Below are positions 15,852 through 20,276 of a stretch of DNA of 20,276 nucleotides, piece after piece (positions within the stretch are counted from its first letter, which is position 1; each line of letters begins with the position of its first letter). The stretch is from an uncultured Rhizobiaceae group bacterium. Lineage in GTDB: Bacteria; Pseudomonadota; Alphaproteobacteria; Rhizobiales; Rhizobiaceae. The stretch is taken from contig CALFBU010000296.1 of NCBI GenBank assembly GCA_937951455.1, positions 1 to 20,276 on the forward strand, read 5' to 3'. A program made the translations under genes and the position numbers. The notes below the pieces were generated by a model that was not told where the DNA came from, ran no database searches, and was given only the letters and a program-made list of their open reading frames with translations.

Positions 15852-17033
15852 ATGAGTTCAATCAAAACTTTTAAACCCAAGACGGAAGAAGAGTGCGCTT
15901 CCATAATTCTGGAAGGCTCAGGCTTTGAAATTCAAGGCGGTGGTACGCGCGCTATAGGCAAACTCGATGGGGTGGAGCGCAACATTCTATCCACTGCCGC
16001 TATGTCGGGAATCATTGATTACGAGCCAGCAGAAATGGTCATGATCGCTAAGGCAGGAACGCCGCTTGCTGATATAGAAAAAGCTCTTGTCAAAGGCAAG
16101 CAGCGTATGATTTTTGAACCGCTTGATTATCGCACACTACTTGGCACTAAGGGTAAACCCACAATTGGCGGGTTGATCGCCTCAAATGCTTCCGGGCCGC
16201 GCAGATTTGTAGCGGGTGCCTGTCGTGACTCGTTTTTGGGTGCGCGATTTGTGAACGGCAAGGGTGACGCAATCAAGGCAGGTGGACGCGTTATGAAAAA
16301 TGTCACCGGCCTTGATTTGATTAAATTACTGGCTGGCTCATGGGGCACGCTTGCGCCGATGACGGAAGTGACCTTCAAGGTCGTGCCGCAGGTTGAAACG
16401 GAAGCAACACTTGTTTTGCATGGGCTAACCAGTGAAAAAGCAGCACGGGCCATGGCAGCGGCTATGGCTACATCTTGCGAGGTTACAGCTGCTGCGCATT
16501 TGCCAGAAAACATTGCTACTGGCTTTAAAGATGTCGCTGGCAAATCGGCAACGCTACTCAGGCTTGAGGGTTTTGAGAATTCTGTAAACATTCGAATTGA
16601 AAAACTGAAAGCCATACTTTCTGCTTTTGGAGAACAATCGGTTTTAAACGATAAGCAGACCAAAGCTGTTTGGGCTGATATCCGTAATGTGAAGCCCTTT
16701 TCAGATTCAAAGGATAAGCCTGTATGGCGCGTCTCAGTTGCGCCGATGATTGGCCATCAGCTTGTGTCACAATTGGGAGCGGAAAATGCTTTCCTCGACT
16801 GGCAAGGTGGTCTGGTCTGGTTGCAAATGGATGAGAAGCCCGAAGCCGATAAGGTGCGTTCTACCATTGCTAAACTGGGCGGTGGTCATGCGACGCTTGT
16901 TCGCGCTTCCGATGAGCAACGTCAATCAGAAAATGTTTTTCAGCCAGAAAATGCAGCCGTAACCGCAATTTCAAAACGCATTCGCGAACAGTTTGATCCG
17001 CTGGGCAAGTTTTATACAGGACGGATGGGGTAA
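15852..17033 (+). CDS. glcE: Glycolate oxidase subunit GlcE (FAD-binding)
   Basis: Second FAD-binding subunit of glycolate oxidase, 393 residues, slightly longer than the E. coli form. It has the PCMH-type FAD fold, with IQGGGTRAIG near residues 27-36, TIGGLIASNASGPRR and GGRVMKNVTGLDLIKLLAGSWGTLA, all typical of GlcE. Unlike GlcD it lacks the C-terminal histidine motifs, which fits its role as a structural partner. It begins six bases after the glcD stop and ends four bases before the glcF start. The ribosome site before ATG 15852 is weak, so coupling to glcD translation is likely. Confidence 0.94.
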   Translation: MSSIKTFKPKTEEECASIILEGSGFEIQGGGTRAIGKLDGVERNILSTAAMSGIIDYEPAEMVMIAKAGTPLADIEKALVKGKQRMIFEPLDYRTLLGTKGKPTIGGLIASNASGPRRFVAGACRDSFLGARFVNGKGDAIKAGGRVMKNVTGLDLIKLLAGSWGTLAPMTEVTFKVVPQVETEATLVLHGLTSEKAARAMAAAMATSCEVTAAAHLPENIATGFKDVAGKSATLLRLEGFENSVNIRIEKLKAILSAFGEQSVLNDKQTKAVWADIRNVKPFSDSKDKPVWRVSVAPMIGHQLVSQLGAENAFLDWQGGLVWLQMDEKPEADKVRSTIAKLGGGHATLVRASDEQRQSENVFQPENAAVTAISKRIREQFDPLGKFYTGRMG

Positions 17034-17037
17034 CATC

Positions 17038-18348
17038 ATGCAAACTAATTTCTCTCTTGCCCAATTGGCTGATCCTGGTGTTGCGGAGGCTGAAAAAATT
17101 CTTCGCTCTTGTGTGCATTGTGGGTTTTGTACAGCGACTTGTCCAACTTATGTAACGCTTGGCAATGAATTGGACTCACCGCGCGGTCGGATTTATTTGA
17201 TGAAGGATATGTTGGAAAACGACCGTCCAGCAGATGCAAAAACCGTCAAACATATTGACCGCTGTCTATCCTGTTTGTCTTGCATGACGACATGTCCTTC
17301 TGGTGTGCACTATATGCATTTGGTCGATCATGCACGGGTTCATATTGAAGAGACCTACAAGCGTCCGTTTATCAACCGTATGACGCGTACCATGCTGACC
17401 AAGATTTTGCCTTATCGTGAGCGATTTGCGTTTGCAACCAAGATGTCAGTCTTGGGTAAGCCGTTTGCTTCGATCTTTGATAAAATTACGCCCTTAAAAC
17501 CACTGGCTGCCATGATTAGATTGGCTCCTTCCAAGGTTGATGGTAAAACGAAGTTTACTTCTCCCGGTGTCTTCGAAGCACCAGAACCAACGGGTGGGCG
17601 CGTGACGCTTTTGACAGGGTGCGCACAGCCAGCATTGGATGCGGGCATCAACAAGGCAACGATTGAGCTTTTAAACCGTGTGGGTGTTGAAGTTGTTCTT
17701 CCTGAAGGTGAGGCCTGTTGTGGCTCTCTTGTGCATCACATGGGCAAAGAGCATCAGGCGCTGGATGCGGCCAAGAACAACGTGCGGGTCTGGCACGATG
17801 AAATCGAAAAGAACGGTCTGGACGCGATCATAGTCACGACTTCTGGCTGTGGTACAACCATCAAGGATTATGGCTACATGCTGCGCAATGATCCTGAGTT
17901 GGCGGAGCGTGCCGCTAAGGTTTCATCGATTGCCATGGATGTTACAGAGTACCTCGTCACGCGTGAATTGCCCAAGCCGATTGCTGAGGCAAATCTTACG
18001 ATCGCTTATCATGCGGCTTGTTCGTTGCAGCATGGTCAGCAGATTAAATCACCACCGAAGGATTTGTTGAAAGGTGCTGGTTTCAAAGTGAAAGAAGCGC
18101 CTGAATCTCATCTATGTTGTGGGTCAGCTGGTACCTATAACATCATGCAGCCAGAGATTGCTTCTCAGCTTCGCGACCGTAAAGTTAAGAATATTGAAAG
18201 CACCAAGCCGCAAGCCATCGCAGCGGGTAACATTGGTTGTCTCACGCAAATTGGCAGCGGTACAGGTATACCTGTAGTTCATACGGTCAAGCTTCTGAAC
18301 TGGGCCTATGGTGGTGAAAAACCGCAAGAGCTACATAACATTCGTTAG
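17038..18348 (+). CDS. glcF: Glycolate oxidase iron-sulfur subunit GlcF
   Basis: Iron-sulfur subunit of 436 residues that passes electrons from the flavin subunits to the membrane quinone pool. Two 4Fe-4S motifs are visible: CVHCGFCTATCP (Cys25, 28, 31, 35) and CLSCLSCMTTCP (Cys76, 79, 82, 86). Two CCG domains follow, with EACCGSLVHHMG and HLCCGSAGTYN. ATG 17038 is chosen since GGGG lies about seven bases upstream and the protein then begins MQTNFSLAQLAD, as in relatives; an earlier in-frame ATG at 16993 would overlap glcE by 41 bases. A 68-bp gap without a terminator separates it from the next gene. Confidence 0.95.
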   Translation: MQTNFSLAQLADPGVAEAEKILRSCVHCGFCTATCPTYVTLGNELDSPRGRIYLMKDMLENDRPADAKTVKHIDRCLSCLSCMTTCPSGVHYMHLVDHARVHIEETYKRPFINRMTRTMLTKILPYRERFAFATKMSVLGKPFASIFDKITPLKPLAAMIRLAPSKVDGKTKFTSPGVFEAPEPTGGRVTLLTGCAQPALDAGINKATIELLNRVGVEVVLPEGEACCGSLVHHMGKEHQALDAAKNNVRVWHDEIEKNGLDAIIVTTSGCGTTIKDYGYMLRNDPELAERAAKVSSIAMDVTEYLVTRELPKPIAEANLTIAYHAACSLQHGQQIKSPPKDLLKGAGFKVKEAPESHLCCGSAGTYNIMQPEIASQLRDRKVKNIESTKPQAIAAGNIGCLTQIGSGTGIPVVHTVKLLNWAYGGEKPQELHNIR

Positions 18349-18416
18349 GGGGCGTTGCCTGAATTACTTAACTGATATAAAAACAGATTTTGTAGTCACT
18401 CATATGTAGGCAATCT

Positions 18417-19319
18417 ATGCAAACCCAAATAAAGACAGCCGTCGTTGGACTTGGTTCCATGGGATACGGTATCGCCAGTTCTCTCTTACGCGCTGGCCAT
18501 GAAACCTATGGTTTTGATATCAACGATGCACAAATGAAACGCTTTCAGGACGAGGGCGGAGCCAAAGGAGAACTCAAGCAAATTGCTTCTGATCTCGACG
18601 CGCTCATTGTTGTGGTCTTAAGTGCCGCACAAACGCAAGAAGTTTTGTTTGGTGAGGCGGGCGTTGTTACTCACATGAAAGCGGGCAGTGTGGTTATGGC
18701 CTGCGCAACCGTGCCGCCAGAGTTTGCCCGTTTGATGGAAGAAAAGTGTAATGCGCTCGATATTCATTATCTCGATGCGCCAATATCTGGTGGCTCTATA
18801 AAGGCTGCGAATGGTCAACTCTCCATCATGGCTTCAGGAACTCCAGAGGCTTTTACCGCCGCTGAAAGTGTGCTGGATGCCACCGCAGAAACTGTTTTCA
18901 AGCTCGGTGACAGTGCGGGTGCAGGGTCTGCTATGAAAGCGGTCAATCAACTGCTTGCAGGTGTTCATATCGCCACGATGGCAGAAGCGCTTACGTTTGG
19001 TATGACGCAAGGTGTCCAGCCTGACAAATTTCTCGAAGTGATTTCTAAATGTGCTGGTACGAGCTGGATGCTTGAAAATCGTGCGCCGCATATTGTTGAG
19101 GGCGATTATACGCCTCACAGTTCTGTCAACATATGGCCAAAAGACTTGGGGATTGTGTTGGACATAGCAAAGTCTGCCGACTTCGATGCACCCATTTCAC
19201 AAGCTGCATTTGACCAGTTTAAGAAAGCGGCAGACATGGGACTTGGTGGCGAAGACGATGCGGCTGTCGCCAAGGTCTATGCTGAAAAGGTTGGTTTGAA
19301 CCTTCCTTCCAAGGATTAA
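18417..19319 (+). CDS. ltnD: L-threonate dehydrogenase-like NAD(P)-dependent oxidoreductase (LtnD type)
   Basis: A 300-residue member of the 3-hydroxyisobutyrate dehydrogenase superfamily. The N-terminal nucleotide-binding motif is GLGSMG (11-16), the substrate motif is DAPISGG (120-126) and the catalytic lysine is Lys174 in KAVNQLL. The C-terminal NRAPHIVEGDYTPHSSVNIWPKDLGIVLD resembles L-threonate dehydrogenase, which oxidises L-threonate to 2-oxo-tetronate at the start of the tetronate pathway. ATG 18417 has TAGG six bases upstream. A following class II aldolase of the OtnC type strengthens this call. Other hydroxy acids in the same family, such as D-glycerate-type or tartronate semialdehyde reductases, cannot be excluded. 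Confidence 0.85.
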   Translation: MQTQIKTAVVGLGSMGYGIASSLLRAGHETYGFDINDAQMKRFQDEGGAKGELKQIASDLDALIVVVLSAAQTQEVLFGEAGVVTHMKAGSVVMACATVPPEFARLMEEKCNALDIHYLDAPISGGSIKAANGQLSIMASGTPEAFTAAESVLDATAETVFKLGDSAGAGSAMKAVNQLLAGVHIATMAEALTFGMTQGVQPDKFLEVISKCAGTSWMLENRAPHIVEGDYTPHSSVNIWPKDLGIVLDIAKSADFDAPISQAAFDQFKKAADMGLGGEDDAAVAKVYAEKVGLNLPSKD

Positions 19320-19323
19320 TCAT

Positions 19324-19704
19324 ATGACCAAGACAATAGCACTGGTCGCGCATGATGCCATGAAGGATAAACTTGTTGAATGGGCAAGAAGCAAGAAGCA
19401 GGAACTTAAGCATTTTGAAATTTATGCAACGGGCACGACTGGTGGCCGGTTGATTGATGATCTTAGTCTTGATGTTAAGCGGCTGAAAAGTGGACCTCTG
19501 GGAGGCGACGCTCAGCTCGGAGCGATGATTGCAGAGGCTCGCCTCGGTGGGTTGTTCTTTTTTATTGATCCGCTCTCCACCATGCCACATGATGTGGATG
19601 TTAAATCACTTGTAAGACTTGCAACGCTGTATGATACGCCGATGGCGGTTAATCAATCGACAGCGACTGCTGTTTTGAATCATCTTGTTGGGGAAGAGGT
19701 GTAA
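19324..19704 (+). CDS. mgsA: Methylglyoxal synthase
   Basis: Converts dihydroxyacetone phosphate to methylglyoxal and phosphate. The 126-residue protein keeps the active site of the E. coli enzyme: His10 and Lys14 in AHDAMKD, TGTTG (36-40) and SGPLGGD with Asp62 (equivalent of the catalytic Asp71) for phosphate binding and catalysis, and DPLSTMPHDVD with Asp82, His89 and Asp92 (equivalents of Asp91, His98 and Asp101). It is shorter than the E. coli protein (152) by lacking a C-terminal tail; the core domain is complete. It starts four bases after ltnD with AAGGA upstream and ends one base before the next gene, so it is firmly within the tetronate operon. This placement is unusual and metabolically suggestive. 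Confidence 0.95.
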   Translation: MTKTIALVAHDAMKDKLVEWARSKKQELKHFEIYATGTTGGRLIDDLSLDVKRLKSGPLGGDAQLGAMIAEARLGGLFFFIDPLSTMPHDVDVKSLVRLATLYDTPMAVNQSTATAVLNHLVGEEV

Positions 19705-19705
19705 G

Positions 19706-20276
19706 GTGAGTGAAGAAGGTCAACTTCGTGAGCAAATCTGTCTTTTGGCAAGATCCTTGTTTGATCGTGGGCTAACAGGAGGCTCTACGGGCAATATTTC
19801 CGCCCGAACTTCTGATGGCGAACTTTTGGTGTCTCCAACAGGTACAAGTTTTGGGCGTTTGGATCCTGCACGTCTGAGCCACTTTGATACCAATGGAACC
19901 TTGATAGGCGGCGATTCTCCGACCAAAGAAATGCCACTTCATTCAGCATTTTATGAAACACGTTCCTCGGCTGGGGCAGTGGTGCATCTGCATTCCTGTC
20001 ATTCGGTAGCACTTTCTCTGATGCCTGATGCGGATGAAGATAATTTTTTGCCGCCGCTTACACCTTACGCGATCATGAAGCTTGGTAAGGTGAAACTCTT
20101 ACCGTTTTTTCTGCCAGGCGATCCTGCAATGGGTGAAGCGGTGCGCGGTCTTGCTGGAAAGCGCTCCGCAGTCATGCTTGCCAATCACGGTCCTGTGGTT
20201 GCGGGCAAAGATGTTGAGGCCGCATGCAACGCGATTGAGGAACTAGAAGACACAGCACGCCTTGCCATGATGACAC
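19706..20276 (+). CDS. otnC: Class II aldolase/decarboxylase, OtnC-like 3-oxo-tetronate 4-phosphate decarboxylase (C terminus cut by window edge)
   Basis: Frame read by hand from GTG 19706, preceded by GAGG-rich sequence, open to the window end (about 190 codons; family length is about 210-220). The L-fuculose-phosphate aldolase fold is clear: GGSTGNIS (25-32) and SPTG (43-46) bind phosphate, Glu75 in TKEMPLH is the catalytic acid, and the zinc ligands are His94 and His96 in VVHLHS and His161 in LANHGP. OtnC members decarboxylate 3-oxo-tetronate 4-phosphate to dihydroxyacetone phosphate and CO2. The link to ltnD supports this over fuculose or ribulose phosphate aldolases. One base separates it from mgsA. 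Confidence 0.85.
   Translation, partial: MSEEGQLREQICLLARSLFDRGLTGGSTGNISARTSDGELLVSPTGTSFGRLDPARLSHFDTNGTLIGGDSPTKEMPLHSAFYETRSSAGAVVHLHSCHSVALSLMPDADEDNFLPPLTPYAIMKLGKVKLLPFFLPGDPAMGEAVRGLAGKRSAVMLANHGPVVAGKDVEAACNAIEELEDTARLAMMT

Overview
The window looks like chromosomal DNA of an alphaproteobacterium, probably a marine heterotroph of the Rhizobiales/Rhodobacterales type. The reasons are moderate GC, a fused DctQM TRAP permease with a DctP partner, GlcDEF, TupBCA, LtnD/OtnC-type tetronate genes, a CoxG-TspO pair and dense gene packing. This is inferred from gene content; no rRNA or other marker gene is present. No mobile element, CRISPR array, tRNA or rRNA was seen. The longest gene-free stretch is about 190 bp.

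Layout. (1) 1-4712, all minus strand: a fused TRAP permease cut by the window edge, a TRAP binding protein, a TerC/YjbE-type membrane protein and a GMC-family FAD oxidoreductase. A strong rho-independent terminator or attenuator with a TTCG loop lies between the binding protein and the permease. (2) 4728-4875: a divergent control region with nested inverted repeats, then an IclR-family regulator on the plus strand. (3) 5688-11189, mixed strands: a CelD/FemAB-like acyltransferase (-), a GFA/CENP-V zinc protein (+), an MFS transporter overlapping a TSUP (TauE/SafE) exporter (+), a flavin reductase (-), and CoxG with TspO (+). (4) 11192-13412, minus: a tungstate-type ABC importer in the order tupB-tupC-tupA with translational overlaps. 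(5) 13503-20276: a GntR/FCD regulator (-) diverging from a plus-strand run glcD-glcE-glcF, an LtnD-like L-threonate dehydrogenase, a methylglyoxal synthase and an OtnC-like class II aldolase/decarboxylase cut by the right edge. A perfect 11-bp inverted repeat sits between the divergent starts.

The most interesting part is region 5. LtnD and OtnC belong to the known tetronate (threonate/erythronate) route, whose end product is dihydroxyacetone phosphate (DHAP). DHAP is the substrate of methylglyoxal synthase, whose gene lies between them. Methylglyoxal is normally detoxified to D-lactate, and GlcDEF-type enzymes oxidise 2-hydroxy acids including glycolate and often D-lactate. The cluster may therefore be one regulon that takes a C4 sugar acid through DHAP, methylglyoxal and D-lactate to pyruvate, bypassing lower glycolysis and releasing phosphate. 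This is a hypothesis from gene order; the kinase (OtnK) and isomerase (OtnI) it needs are not in the window and would be expected just past the right edge.
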